A DNA stretch of 64,000 nucleotides from SAR202 cluster bacterium. GTDB lineage: Bacteria > Chloroflexota > Dehalococcoidia > Lucifugimonadales > UBA2962. The translations under genes and the position numbers were made by a program. Numbering within the stretch: the stretch's first letter is position 1; every line of letters starts with the position of its first letter. Shown one piece after another: positions 1-8,798 of this stretch. The notes under the pieces are model-generated. The model did not search any database. It was not told the DNA's origin and saw only the letters and a program-made list of their open reading frames with translations. Where the stretch lies: contig JAKUTS010000003.1 of the NCBI GenBank assembly GCA_022447925.1, positions 1-64,000 on the forward strand, given 5' to 3'.

Positions 1-1003
1 AAACCTTATCTAAAGTTTCTTCTGCATCTTTACCAGTTACGTTAATGGGTCTTAAGTCAACCAGTACCATATGGGTATCCGTCCCTCCAGAAACAATACG
101 CAAACCGCCGGTGGCCAAAATATCAGCGAGCTTAATTGCATTTTTTACTACTTGGTTCGAGTAATCTATAAAGTCCGCAGACATTGCTTCTCCAAAAGCA
201 ACCGCTTTTGCGGCTATTGTGTTTTCTAAAGGTCCTCCTTGTACGTTTGGAAACACCCCTCTATCTACATTCTTAGCGTGAATTTCTTTAGATAGGATCA
301 TACCGCCTCTTGGTCCTCTGAGGGTTTTGTGGGTAGTTGAGGTTACTACGTCAGCATATGGTACGGGAGAAGGATGTACCTTTGCAGCAACCAAGCCTGA
401 CACATGAGCCATATCAACCATTAATATTGCATTTACCGCGTTAGCTACTTCTCGGAATCGGTTATATTCAAATATCCTCGGATATGCAGTTGCACCAGCA
501 ACGATGATTTTTGGTTTATGTTCCTGAGCTAATGCTAATACTTCATCAATGTTAACTAGCTCAGTTTCCTTATCCACTCCATAGGATACAAAATTATAGT
601 GCTTACCTGAGAAGTTCACTTTACTACCGTGCGTTAAATGACCTCCTTGATCCAGTCTTAGGCCGAGTACAGTATCGCCCGGTTCCAAAAGAGAGTGATA
701 TACAGCCATATTTGCTTGCGCACCAGAGTGAGGCTGAACGTTTGCATGTTCTGCTTGGAACAATGCCTTAGCTCTATCTATCGCTAAGGTTTCAGCAATA
801 TCAATGTGTTCGCAGCCGCCATAGTAGCGTTTTCCAGGATATCCTTCAGCGTATTTATTTGTCATCACAGAAGCTTGTGCTTCCATCACAGATTTGCTTG
901 CATAATTTTCTGATGCAATAAGATTTATGTTTCTGCTCTGCCGGTTCTCCTCCAATTCAATTGCAGAATAAATTTCAGGATCGGATGTTTTTAAGGTGTT
1001 CAA
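1..1003 (-). CDS. glyA: Serine hydroxymethyltransferase, 3' end cut by window edge
   Basis: Interconverts serine plus tetrahydrofolate with glycine plus methylene-tetrahydrofolate; cytosolic, PLP-dependent, and the main source of one-carbon units. About 334 N-terminal residues are present of roughly 420 usual for the family; the C-terminus lies left of the window. The N-terminus has the family motif LIASENYAS, and [11 protein letters not shown] carries the PLP-binding lysine at about residue 226. The best start is a TTG at 1003-1001, six bases after a GGAG ribosome-binding site; no ATG fits as well. It is transcribed away from the plus-strand gene at 1292, across a 288-base AT-rich intergenic stretch in which I see no RNA gene. 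Family assignment is firm. Confidence 0.95.
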   Translation of the reverse strand, partial: MNTLKTSDPEIYSAIELEENRQSRNINLIASENYASKSVMEAQASVMTNKYAEGYPGKRYYGGCEHIDIAETLAIDRAKALFQAEHANVQPHSGAQANMAVYHSLLEPGDTVLGLRLDQGGHLTHGSKVNFSGKHYNFVSYGVDKETELVNIDEVLALAQEHKPKIIVAGATAYPRIFEYNRFREVANAVNAILMVDMAHVSGLVAAKVHPSPVPYADVVTSTTHKTLRGPRGGMILSKEIHAKNVDRGVFPNVQGGPLENTIAAKAVAFGEAMSADFIDYSNQVVKNAIKLADILATGGLRIVSGGTDTHMVLVDLRPINVTGKDAEETLDKV

Positions 1004-1291
1004 TTTAGGCTCCAGTTTAATAAGCAAGTCATATTAAGTTGATCATTTAATTTTAAATAGAAAATAATGTATATTGACGGATAAAATATCAATAATAAGA
1101 GCACAAATCCGTGCCTGCATATCTATATTAGCAACTTTAATTCTATGGGTATTTTCAACCGTATTCAAGTTGGATAATTCAACTAAGAACTGGTATAAAT
1201 AACTATTATGTATATATAAATGTTGTTAGTTAAATTATATTTATGCAAATAATAAATAACTTATATACAAATATGCTGCTTTCCACTGCAT

Positions 1292-2308
1292 ATGTTCGAA
1301 AGACAGGGTGATTCAATTCTAAATCTTAATGTTGAGAAATTACTTTTAAATGAAAAAACTATTGATGATTATTACATCAAGGAATGGGATGATTTACTTA
1401 ATCGGGTAGATAGTGCCAGCATGTTTTCTTCTTATTGGTTTTTGTCATCATGGCAAGATGTGTTTGTTCCTAACATGAGTCTCACAATTTTTTTAATTCG
1501 CAAAAATAATTGTTTGGTAGGCATGATTCCTGTCTTGGAAGATGAGTTTCGATTGACGATAGCTGGAGATCCTGAGTTATTCGATTATCAGCAGCTTGTT
1601 ATTCAGAAGGACATGGAAACGGAAGTAATTAATACATTTTTCGATTATCTAGAAAATGAAAGCTGGAAATATTTTGAACTAGCCTCTGTGTCTAACAATT
1701 TGCAGAAAAACATATTGATGAAAATTGCTGACGAACGAGGTTATTCTATAAACAGTGAACAGGTCGCTGTATGTCCGATTTTGGAACTACCAGATTCCTG
1801 GGATGAATACATCTCTACATTAAAGAAAAAATACAGACATGAACTTCGTCGTAAAATCCGACGTATTGAAAGTATGGGAGAGGTTGCTCATATATCTTTC
1901 AGTAATCCATCTAATGAAGATATAAATGAATTTTTTCGATTGATGCGTCTTACCGGAGAGGCGAAATCAGTATTTTTGACCTCGAAAGTAGAGAACTTTT
2001 TTAGGTTATTGATTCAAAATGCATCTAAAAGGAATCACGTCAATTTGTCGTTTCTAGAATTTAATTCACAAAGAGTGGCTGGTTGCATGGTTTTTGATTA
2101 TCAAAATGATTTCATGCTTTACAATAGCGGTTATGATTTTTCGAATCGACAGCTTGGCGCAGGGTTGATTAATAAAGCCTATGCAATAAGAGAAGCAATT
2201 AATTTAGGCAGATCGAGTTTTAATTTTTTAAAGGGGTCAGAGCGTTATAAGTATGAATTGGGAGGTATAGACACACCAGTTCATAACATAGTTATAAAAA
2301 AACATTAA
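1292..2308 (+). CDS. FemAB/CelD-like GNAT-fold transferase
   Basis: 338 residues. The C-terminal half has the pattern of the Acetyltransf_6 (BioF2/CelD/FemAB-like) group: a basic HELRRKIRRI stretch near residue 183, a YNSGYD turn, and FLKGSERYKYELGG close to the C-terminus. Such proteins move acyl or aminoacyl groups onto sugars, peptides or peptidoglycan precursors; the donor and acceptor cannot be read from the sequence. There is no signal peptide or membrane segment, so it should be cytosolic. It ends 43 bases before the MshA-like glycosyltransferase on the same strand and may be co-transcribed with it. No clear ribosome-binding site precedes the ATG at 1292. Fold-level call only. Confidence 0.7.
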   Translation: MFERQGDSILNLNVEKLLLNEKTIDDYYIKEWDDLLNRVDSASMFSSYWFLSSWQDVFVPNMSLTIFLIRKNNCLVGMIPVLEDEFRLTIAGDPELFDYQQLVIQKDMETEVINTFFDYLENESWKYFELASVSNNLQKNILMKIADERGYSINSEQVAVCPILELPDSWDEYISTLKKKYRHELRRKIRRIESMGEVAHISFSNPSNEDINEFFRLMRLTGEAKSVFLTSKVENFFRLLIQNASKRNHVNLSFLEFNSQRVAGCMVFDYQNDFMLYNSGYDFSNRQLGAGLINKAYAIREAINLGRSSFNFLKGSERYKYELGGIDTPVHNIVIKKH

Positions 2309-2351
2309 TATGAATACCAAAGAGATAACTTTTATGAAACAAGGTGTGTAA

Positions 2352-3605
2352 TTGGAATATCGAGTAGCATTCCTGAGTTTGCATGGCTGTCCTGTAGCTC
2401 GTTTAGGAGAAAAAGATACCGGGGGTATGAACGTTTATCTAAAAGAAACGGCAAAGCAACTAGGAAAATTAGGAATAAAAGTTGACGTTTTTACTAGAGT
2501 TCATGATCCTAATGATGAGGAAGTAATACAGTTAGGAATTAATGCTAGGGTTATTCATCTAAAAGCTGGAGAATCTACTTATAGAAAAGAAGATTTATAT
2601 CAAGCTGGACCTGAGTTTGTGGAAAACGTTTTACGTTTTCAAAAGCATGAGAACACTGAATATAACCTGATTCATTCTCATTATTGGTTATCTAGCTATC
2701 CTGGAATCACATTATCTAAATTATGGTCAGTGCCTCTGGTTTCTACTTTTCATACATTAGCCAAATTGAAATTGAAGGCAAAAGCTGAAGAAAAAGAATC
2801 GCGCCGTAGAATTACGACCGAGACTGAAGCAATCCTACAGTCCGATGGGATTGTCGTTTCAACCGATTCTGAGATTTCGGATATTAAAGAACTCTACTTT
2901 AAATCAGACAAAACTTTTAAGCACTCTAAAATTAAGGTAATAACCCCTGGGGTTAATCTGGAGATTTTTCGTCCTGGAAACAGGTCAGAAGCAAAGAAAA
3001 AATTAAAGTTATCCACAAGGAAAATGGTTTTATATGCCGGAAGGGTAGAGCCGTTAAAAGGAATAGATATAGCTATTTCTGCCGTTGCTATGCTTGAAAT
3101 TAATGAGGAGGTCGATTTGATAGTGGTGGGTGGAGACTCAACTTCTGCTGATATTGTGGCGGAGCTAAAGGAATTGGCTAGTTCTTTGGGTATATCGGAA
3201 AGAGTCAAATTTGTTGGCTCTATTAGTCAATCTGAATTAGGTGATTTTTATAGGGCTGCTGATGTTCTTATATTTCCGTCCTATTATGAAAGTTTTGGAT
3301 TAGTAGCACTGGAGGCTATGGCATCCGGAACACCTGTAGTTGCTTCCCGGGTCGGTGGTTTAACTAAATTATTAAAGAATGGTGAAACAGGGTATTTAGT
3401 TCCATTTAGATGTGCTGAATCATTTACTGAGAAGCTTGAGGTTATTTTGTCCAACCCTGCATTACAAGATGCAATTAGTTATTCTGCACGACGTGATGCG
3501 ATCGGCTATGGATGGGCAGATTTAGCTAGGAAGCTGGCGGGGTTTTATACTTCACTGTCTGATCAATATAGTTTAGTATCAGATTCGGCCGTAGAAATAG
3601 TTTGA
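2352..3605 (+). CDS. MshA-like GT4 glycosyltransferase
   Basis: 417 residues, a retaining GT-B glycosyltransferase of family GT4. The N-terminal domain has GGMNVY (residues 24-29) and HSHYW (108-112); the C-terminal domain has YAGRVEPLKG (about 228-237) and the E-x7-E nucleotide-sugar site ESFGLVALE (313-321). GGMNVY and HSHYWLS are typical of MshA, which joins GlcNAc from UDP-GlcNAc to inositol 3-phosphate as the first step of mycothiol synthesis. Related GT4 enzymes with other acceptors share these motifs, so the substrate is inferred. The start is TTG at 2352. Its neighbours are a GNAT-like protein upstream, a tandem-GNAT gene convergent 3 bases downstream, and an LmbE deacetylase 1 kb on, which fits a thiol or inositol-sugar pathway. 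Confidence 0.8.
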   Translation: MEYRVAFLSLHGCPVARLGEKDTGGMNVYLKETAKQLGKLGIKVDVFTRVHDPNDEEVIQLGINARVIHLKAGESTYRKEDLYQAGPEFVENVLRFQKHENTEYNLIHSHYWLSSYPGITLSKLWSVPLVSTFHTLAKLKLKAKAEEKESRRRITTETEAILQSDGIVVSTDSEISDIKELYFKSDKTFKHSKIKVITPGVNLEIFRPGNRSEAKKKLKLSTRKMVLYAGRVEPLKGIDIAISAVAMLEINEEVDLIVVGGDSTSADIVAELKELASSLGISERVKFVGSISQSELGDFYRAADVLIFPSYYESFGLVALEAMASGTPVVASRVGGLTKLLKNGETGYLVPFRCAESFTEKLEVILSNPALQDAISYSARRDAIGYGWADLARKLAGFYTSLSDQYSLVSDSAVEIV

Positions 3606-3608
3606 TTT

Positions 3609-4529
3609 TTAATGAGTTAAATTGAGCTCGTACCATACCGTTTCCTCAAGTAATTCAAAACCTAATGATAGGTAAAGTTCCCTCGCTGACATGTTGCTGG
3701 CGTCTACCTCTAGAGTCACGTTAGGTATTTTTAGCGATCCTAGGTAGTTTATGCCTGATTGAACAATGTAACGCCCTAGTCCCAAGCCCCTAAGTTCTGG
3801 GTGAATGCCTGTCATCCCTATATATCCATTCGCAGAATCATTCTTTTTAGGTCGATGAGTCCAATTATAGCCGACCATTTCTTGGTTCGAATTTTCGAGT
3901 ATAAGGATTCCATCACTTTCCCATTCAGTCAGCCTCGCTTTAGACGATATTTGGTTGACTGTATTTGGACTAAAGCCCCAGCTTCCTGCAAAAGATTTGT
4001 TTTGTAATTTTGTAAGTTCTTCCTCGTCTTTATCCATATTGAAAAATCTAAGCCGATAACCGGAAGGCGTTTTATCTTCATAAATCACTTGATTCTTTTT
4101 GGTCAGTTTCCAGTATCTTCTTACCGCAGCAAACCCAGCTTGTTCCAAGAGGAATCTTCCGGCGTCATTATTGACCGCTACTTGAATATGCAATATCTGA
4201 GAATTTAATTTGTCTGCGCGTTCGATAGCTGTTTGGAGTAGTTGCCTTCCAATTCCAAAGCGTCTGTACTCCGGATTTACAAATAAATTTGCTACTGCAC
4301 GTTCGATTTTAGCTTCATGCGTGACTCGTAAAATTCCAACAGGTGTATCTTCGATGTCAGCTATAAAGCAATTATTTTCTGGTTCAATGTCCGGTTGCTT
4401 TAAGAATAATTCTTTCGATGTTTGATTAATGTACAGGTCGTTATCAGAAGCTAAACCGTGGTTGAGCATTTCTGTCCACACATCTAATTTATCCCAGGCA
4501 AATGTATTAATTACAGCGATGCTTTGCAT
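3609..4529 (-). CDS. Tandem GNAT acetyltransferase, MshD-like
   Basis: 306 residues made of two GNAT domains. Each has the acetyl-CoA pyrophosphate loop: RRFGIG at 89-94 and RGLGLG at 247-252. The C-terminal domain follows the layout of mycothiol synthase MshD: an N-x-SFAG segment near 177-182, DGILIL near 206-211, GYNWT near 220-224, then the acetyl-CoA loop and LEVDASN. MshD (about 315 residues, also two GNAT domains) acetylates the cysteine amine of Cys-GlcN-Ins. However, Chloroflexota carry many tandem GNATs with a similar AFA-x-x-WGF region, so the MshD role is a hypothesis supported by neighbours rather than a firm call. It converges on the MshA-like gene with 3 bases between the stops. 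Confidence 0.65.
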   Translation of the reverse strand: MQSIAVINTFAWDKLDVWTEMLNHGLASDNDLYINQTSKELFLKQPDIEPENNCFIADIEDTPVGILRVTHEAKIERAVANLFVNPEYRRFGIGRQLLQTAIERADKLNSQILHIQVAVNNDAGRFLLEQAGFAAVRRYWKLTKKNQVIYEDKTPSGYRLRFFNMDKDEEELTKLQNKSFAGSWGFSPNTVNQISSKARLTEWESDGILILENSNQEMVGYNWTHRPKKNDSANGYIGMTGIHPELRGLGLGRYIVQSGINYLGSLKIPNVTLEVDASNMSARELYLSLGFELLEETVWYELNLTH

Positions 4530-4693
4530 AGAAATGTAATATTAATAGTATTAGTTTTACTTAGCATAACAAGCGGTGGGAGTGTATCAGAGGGATAAAT
4601 CACTAACAATACCTTTTTAGGTAACTGTTAAAATCTCATAGCGTTATTATGATTTTAATTAAAGTTTTTTAATATTTGAGTGGATGGTTATAT

Positions 4694-5386
4694 ATGTATA
4701 TTCCAAAAAGTTTTATGGTTATTACCCCGCATCCGGATGACGCTGAGCTAGGTTGCGGTGGAACGATATCCAAATGGATTTCTGAAAAAGCATACGGGGT
4801 TTTATTGGTGTGCACCAATGGAGATAAAGGCTCCGCAGAGCCTCATATGACATCTCAAATGCTGTCTGGTATTCGTGCTGCAGAGCAAGAGTCTGCCTCA
4901 AAAGTACTCGGATTACAGGAAGTTGTATCCTTTGGTTATCCTGATGGTGAGCTGGATGATACAAAAGAATTTAGAGAACGTATCGTGAAGAATATAAGAA
5001 AATATCAGCCAGAAGTTGTGTTATCTACCGATCCTATAAGACAGAGCTTTTATATTCATAGAGACCATAGAATTACAGGTCAGGTAGTTCTTGATGCAAT
5101 CTATCCTTATTCTAGAGATAGATTGTATTATCCTCATCACGAAAAAGAAGGAATTTTAACTCATAAAGTGAAAGATGTTTTATTGTGGGGTTCCGAAAGT
5201 CCTAATGAGATAGTTAATATAACTGAATATATTGATACCAAAATCGAGGCCCTAAGCGAACACTCGAGTCAACTATCAGACATTGATAGTGTGGGTTCAA
5301 GACTTAAAGATAGTGCGAAAAGAGCGGCAGCTAACCAAGATTATCAATATGGAGAGGCCTTTAGGCGTATAGTTTTTCGCCAGTAA
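4694..5386 (+). CDS. LmbE-family zinc deacetylase (BshB/MshB-like)
   Basis: Zinc-dependent N-deacetylase of the LmbE family, which removes acetyl from GlcNAc-linked small molecules such as GlcNAc-inositol (MshB) or GlcNAc-malate (BshB). Metal and catalytic motifs are visible: HPDDAELG at residues 13-20 and HRDH at 122-125. I place the start at ATG 4694 (230 residues); the frame is open upstream to a TTG at 4676 that would add six residues. The length is closer to BshB1 or generic LmbE proteins than to MshB (about 300). The stop is followed after 2 bases by the start of a PHP-type phosphatase, so the two are almost surely co-translated. Fold and chemistry are firm; the substrate is inferred from the MshA-like and MshD-like neighbours. 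Confidence 0.85.
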   Translation: MYIPKSFMVITPHPDDAELGCGGTISKWISEKAYGVLLVCTNGDKGSAEPHMTSQMLSGIRAAEQESASKVLGLQEVVSFGYPDGELDDTKEFRERIVKNIRKYQPEVVLSTDPIRQSFYIHRDHRITGQVVLDAIYPYSRDRLYYPHHEKEGILTHKVKDVLLWGSESPNEIVNITEYIDTKIEALSEHSSQLSDIDSVGSRLKDSAKRAAANQDYQYGEAFRRIVFRQ

Positions 5387-5388
5387 CT

Positions 5389-6120
5389 ATGTATGACCTG
5401 CACTCCCATATATTACCGGGGATAGATGATGGTCCTCGAAGTAAAAATGAAAGTTTAGAATTAATTCTTGCGGCTTCACGTAGTGGAATCAAAACATTAA
5501 TCGCTACACCTCATATGAAAGATGTAAATGAGAAAAGGTCAGTTAGATATACTCAAGAAGTACTTAGATTATTACAACAAGATGTTAAAAGCTTGAATTT
5601 AAGTATTAGGTTAAAGATGGGGATGGAGAATCATCTTGCACCAAATACTCCAGATATGTTTAAAGCGGGTAAATCTTTGACAATTAATTCAACTAATTTC
5701 GCATTAATCGAGTTACCGTTCTTTGGTTATCCAGACTATGTTGATGATACTTTACAGGAACTTCAGCAAAACGGCATAACCCCTGTGCTGGCTCATCCAG
5801 AGAGAATCGAGCTTATTCAAAATAACCCTGCTAAATTGGAGCAATTCGTAAATCAAGGTATGGTTTCACAAGTGACATCAGGAAGTTTAATTGGTCAATT
5901 TGGCAAAGAGGTAAAGTCTTTTACAGAAATGCTTGTTACCAAAGGCATGGCACATGTCATGTCATCAGATTGTCACAGACCATTTGGGCGTCGGGCACCT
6001 GATTTACATGTCGGGTATCAAGCTGCATATCGTTTGATCGGAGAGGCTAAAGCCAAAATGTTGGTGTGCCATAACCCTAAGTCGATTATTAATGGAACTT
6101 ATACAAGTCATACATTATGA
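5389..6120 (+). CDS. PHP-domain phosphatase, CpsB/YwqE-like
   Basis: 243 residues of the polymerase-and-histidinol-phosphatase (PHP) fold. Metal-binding motifs are in order: DLHSHILPGIDDG at the N-terminus (HSH at 5-7), ATPHM, a buried GMEN, LAHPER and SSDCHRP. This is the CpsB/YwqE group, annotated as manganese-dependent protein-tyrosine phosphatases that control capsule export in Firmicutes. No tyrosine kinase or capsule gene lies nearby. Instead it sits 2 bases after the LmbE deacetylase in a mycothiol-like neighbourhood, so a small-molecule phosphatase role is possible. Its 3' end overlaps by 6 bases the convergent gene at 6115. The family is secure; the substrate is open. Confidence 0.85.
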   Translation: MYDLHSHILPGIDDGPRSKNESLELILAASRSGIKTLIATPHMKDVNEKRSVRYTQEVLRLLQQDVKSLNLSIRLKMGMENHLAPNTPDMFKAGKSLTINSTNFALIELPFFGYPDYVDDTLQELQQNGITPVLAHPERIELIQNNPAKLEQFVNQGMVSQVTSGSLIGQFGKEVKSFTEMLVTKGMAHVMSSDCHRPFGRRAPDLHVGYQAAYRLIGEAKAKMLVCHNPKSIINGTYTSHTL

Positions 6121-6525
6121 GTCAAAAAATTCAACAACCTTCTGTGGGGTAAAGGTAATTAAAATAAACTTACTAGTTTGTTTAATTTCATTTGCATATT
6201 TATCCCCTGCAATTTCACCTAAGTATTTAATAGATAATTCCATTAAAAGATCCTCATCTTTGCAATCAGATATTTTTGCATGCCCATTAAACATCACATA
6301 AGAGTATGGCGGATCAGTTTTGGAAATTAAAATTGCGACTCTATTGTCATGCTCAATGTTTCTGACTTTTACTGTTTTAGGCTCAGAAAGTATCAGGTAA
6401 TTCTCACCGTCATACTTGTACCATACAGGAGCTATGTGAGGTGAACCATCAGGCATTAAAGTAACAAGATCAGCAAGGTATTTACCTTTGACAAGAGATT
6501 CGGCACTTTTTGATAAATTGATCAT
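6115..6525 (-). CDS. PPOX-class probable F420/FMN-dependent protein
   Basis: 136 residues with the split beta-barrel layout of pyridoxamine-5-phosphate-oxidase-like proteins: YLADLVTLMPDGSPHIAPVW near the N-terminus, VRNIEHDNRVAI in the middle, then GHAKI. This matches the small PPOX-class group often labelled probable F420-dependent enzymes; many bind F420, others FMN or heme. The reaction is unknown. The start overlaps the tmk stop by 4 bases, so it is translationally coupled to tmk. A second possible F420 user, the Ddn-like protein, is at 28314. Confidence 0.75.
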   Translation of the reverse strand: MINLSKSAESLVKGKYLADLVTLMPDGSPHIAPVWYKYDGENYLILSEPKTVKVRNIEHDNRVAILISKTDPPYSYVMFNGHAKISDCKDEDLLMELSIKYLGEIAGDKYANEIKQTSKFILITFTPQKVVEFFDS

Positions 6526-7172
6526 TGCAGGTTAGTATCAGATCCCTTTATTACTTCCAATGCTAAAGACAATATTTGTTTAGACAATGTTTTTTCATCT
6601 AATGTTCCATCTACGATTTTCCACCGATCATGATTTTCATTTGCTAACTCGATAAACCCGTTTCTCACCCTTTGATGAAAGTCATTTGGCTTTGTTTCGA
6701 ACCTGCTCACTTTTCCGGTTCTAGAAATCGTCCGAGCTATCGAGGTTTCAATCGGGCAGTCAATCAATATCGTCAGGTTTGGTACAAAATCGCCGATCGC
6801 ATTCGAATTAGCCTGTTTTATAAAATTAATATCAAACCCAAACCCATAACCTTGGTATGCTACAGTTGAATCAATGTATCTATCACAAATTATGACATTG
6901 TTTGGTTCTATTAGAACAGGGCTAATTCTTTCTGCAACCAGCTGAGCCCTTGCAGCTAGAAATAAATAAAGCTGCGACATGTCAGTTAGGCCAGCATGGT
7001 GTCTTTGGCCGTCATTAAGTATTTCCCTTAAGTTTTCTCCTAAATTGGTACCACCAGGTTCTCTTAATGAAGTAACGTTATACCCTCTACCAAGTAAAGC
7101 CGTTGATAACAGTCTTGACTGGGTAGACTTACCCGACCCATCTCCACCTTCAAGCGTTATAAGAATTGACAT
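6522..7172 (-). CDS. tmk: Thymidylate kinase
   Basis: Phosphorylates dTMP to dTDP with ATP in the cytosol, needed for all dTTP synthesis. 216 residues, normal length. The P-loop is GGDGSGKST at residues 9-17, followed by the dTMP-binding REPGGT motif and the DRY-like ICDRYIDSTVAYQGYG segment. The downstream PPOX-class gene overlaps by 4 bases. It follows the R3H ATPase gene by 51 bases on the same strand, so it may be read with the long minus-strand run from gap to here. Confidence 0.97.
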   Translation of the reverse strand: MSILITLEGGDGSGKSTQSRLLSTALLGRGYNVTSLREPGGTNLGENLREILNDGQRHHAGLTDMSQLYLFLAARAQLVAERISPVLIEPNNVIICDRYIDSTVAYQGYGFGFDINFIKQANSNAIGDFVPNLTILIDCPIETSIARTISRTGKVSRFETKPNDFHQRVRNGFIELANENHDRWKIVDGTLDEKTLSKQILSLALEVIKGSDTNLQ

Positions 7173-7223
7173 GATTAGATCCAGGAGTAATTAAATTTAT
7201 TAATTTTGGGATATTCAACATAG

Positions 7224-8798
7224 TTATTTGTATATGATCACCTTTCTTTTTGGATCACGGCCTGTACTAGTGGACGATATTCCATATCGATCAGCAATGG
7301 CGTGTTGCAGGTGTCTGATGTATGCGCCTTGTGGTGTAAGCTCGATTTCCTTTTTACCCTCTATCACTTCAGATACAGCCTTTTTGACTTCTTGAAGAGC
7401 ACTGGAAATAGCAGGAGTGTCCCTGTTAAAGTCATTTTGACGTGAAATAGCTTTAATGAACTGTTCAATTTGTTGAGAAGTGTTTCTCCTCACTACGTAT
7501 ACCGGTCTGCCTTGATTTTCAGCTTCCCTCAATGCCTTTGTTCGTTTTCGGTAGTAATTTTTAGTGGTTAAAAGTAAGTCTGCATTTTTAATATCATTAA
7601 CAAGTTCAATTTTTAAATTAGAATCAATGATAGCTTTTTGTAATCTGCCTTTATTAACGCCATAGGGCATTATTCTAGTGGTTCTTAAATTTAGTTCAGA
7701 CTCAACGATTTCATTTGCATTGACAGGGTTGTCGCTAAATTTTATTTTTTCCGATATGGCTTTAGTTGACTCATTGTTAAGTAGTATATTTCCCGATTCG
7801 TCTATACTTCTGATTTCAGGCTTAAATAAAGAGTCACGTAAGATTTCATCTACAGTAGAAGCAACATTTTCATGAACTGCTACTAAGTTCCTGCCTTGGA
7901 TTTCAATTAAAACATCAAAGGTTGGTGGAGAACGCCTCTCGAGAACCGTTTTCTGTGTGCGTCGTCTTCTAGCTTCATCGTCACCTAAAGTAACTGTGTG
8001 AATACCTCCGATTAAGTCAGATAGTGTGGGGTTTCTAATTAAGTTTTCCAGGGTGTTTCCGTGAGCTGTGGCAACCAATTGAACACCTCTTTCCGCAATA
8101 GTTCTTGCTGCATTAGCTTCAAGTTCAGTACCTATCTCATCAATTACAATTACTTCTGGCATGTGATTTTCGACAGCTTCAATCATGACCGAGTGCTGTT
8201 CTAAAGGAGTGGATACTTGCATTCGGCGAGCATTTCCTATACTCGGATGAGGGATATCACCATCACCTGCAATTTCATTTGAAGTATCCACTATAACTAC
8301 TCTTTTATGAGCAGTATCAGCAAGTACCCGTGCCACTTCTCTGAGCATAGTGGTTTTACCTATACCAGGACGGCCTAATAATAACGTGCTTTTCCCTGTT
8401 AGAATTAGGTCTTCAATAATTTTTATGGTGCCGAAAACTGCTCTGCCTACTCGCAGTGTTAGTCCAATTATTTTATTCGACCTATTACGAATTGCAGAGA
8501 TTCTATGTAGAGTTCGTTCAATACCGGCACGATTGTCCTCTCCAAAATCTCCAATTCGCTGGGTTATATAATTTATATCCTCGACTGTTACCTCTCTACT
8601 TCCTAGGGAATTTGTACCCGTTGTGAATCTGGCTTGTGGCACTCTCCCTAAGTCGATTACTACTTCTAATAAATGAGTCAATTCCTCAATTGATAGTAGT
8701 GGGTCCTTGATATTACTTGGTAATATCTCGGTTAGAGTCTCAATGTCATGATCCTTTATAGAATCATTAGATGGTTGTTGATTATGTGACAAATCCAA
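7224..8798 (-). CDS. SpoIIIAA/Ycf45-like AAA ATPase with C-terminal R3H domain
   Basis: 524 residues. The central ATPase domain has the P-loop GRPGIGKTT (142-150), VIVDTSNEIAGDGDIPHP, a Walker B IVIDEIG near 208-214 and VATAHG, the set seen in Ycf45/SpoIIIAA-type ATPases of Cyanobacteria, plastids and Chloroflexota. The C-terminus carries an R3H-like single-strand nucleic acid binding motif (RHLQHAIADRYGI... then DPKRKV). A region around 370-450 is less conserved. The cellular role is not established; RNA or DNA remodelling is the usual guess. It overlaps the upstream unknown gene by 17 bases, which implies translational coupling. The domain call is firm; the function is unknown. Confidence 0.88.
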   Translation of the reverse strand: MDLSHNQQPSNDSIKDHDIETLTEILPSNIKDPLLSIEELTHLLEVVIDLGRVPQARFTTGTNSLGSREVTVEDINYITQRIGDFGEDNRAGIERTLHRISAIRNRSNKIIGLTLRVGRAVFGTIKIIEDLILTGKSTLLLGRPGIGKTTMLREVARVLADTAHKRVVIVDTSNEIAGDGDIPHPSIGNARRMQVSTPLEQHSVMIEAVENHMPEVIVIDEIGTELEANAARTIAERGVQLVATAHGNTLENLIRNPTLSDLIGGIHTVTLGDDEARRRRTQKTVLERRSPPTFDVLIEIQGRNLVAVHENVASTVDEILRDSLFKPEIRSIDESGNILLNNESTKAISEKIKFSDNPVNANEIVESELNLRTTRIMPYGVNKGRLQKAIIDSNLKIELVNDIKNADLLLTTKNYYRKRTKALREAENQGRPVYVVRRNTSQQIEQFIKAISRQNDFNRDTPAISSALQEVKKAVSEVIEGKKEIELTPQGAYIRHLQHAIADRYGISSTSTGRDPKRKVIIYK

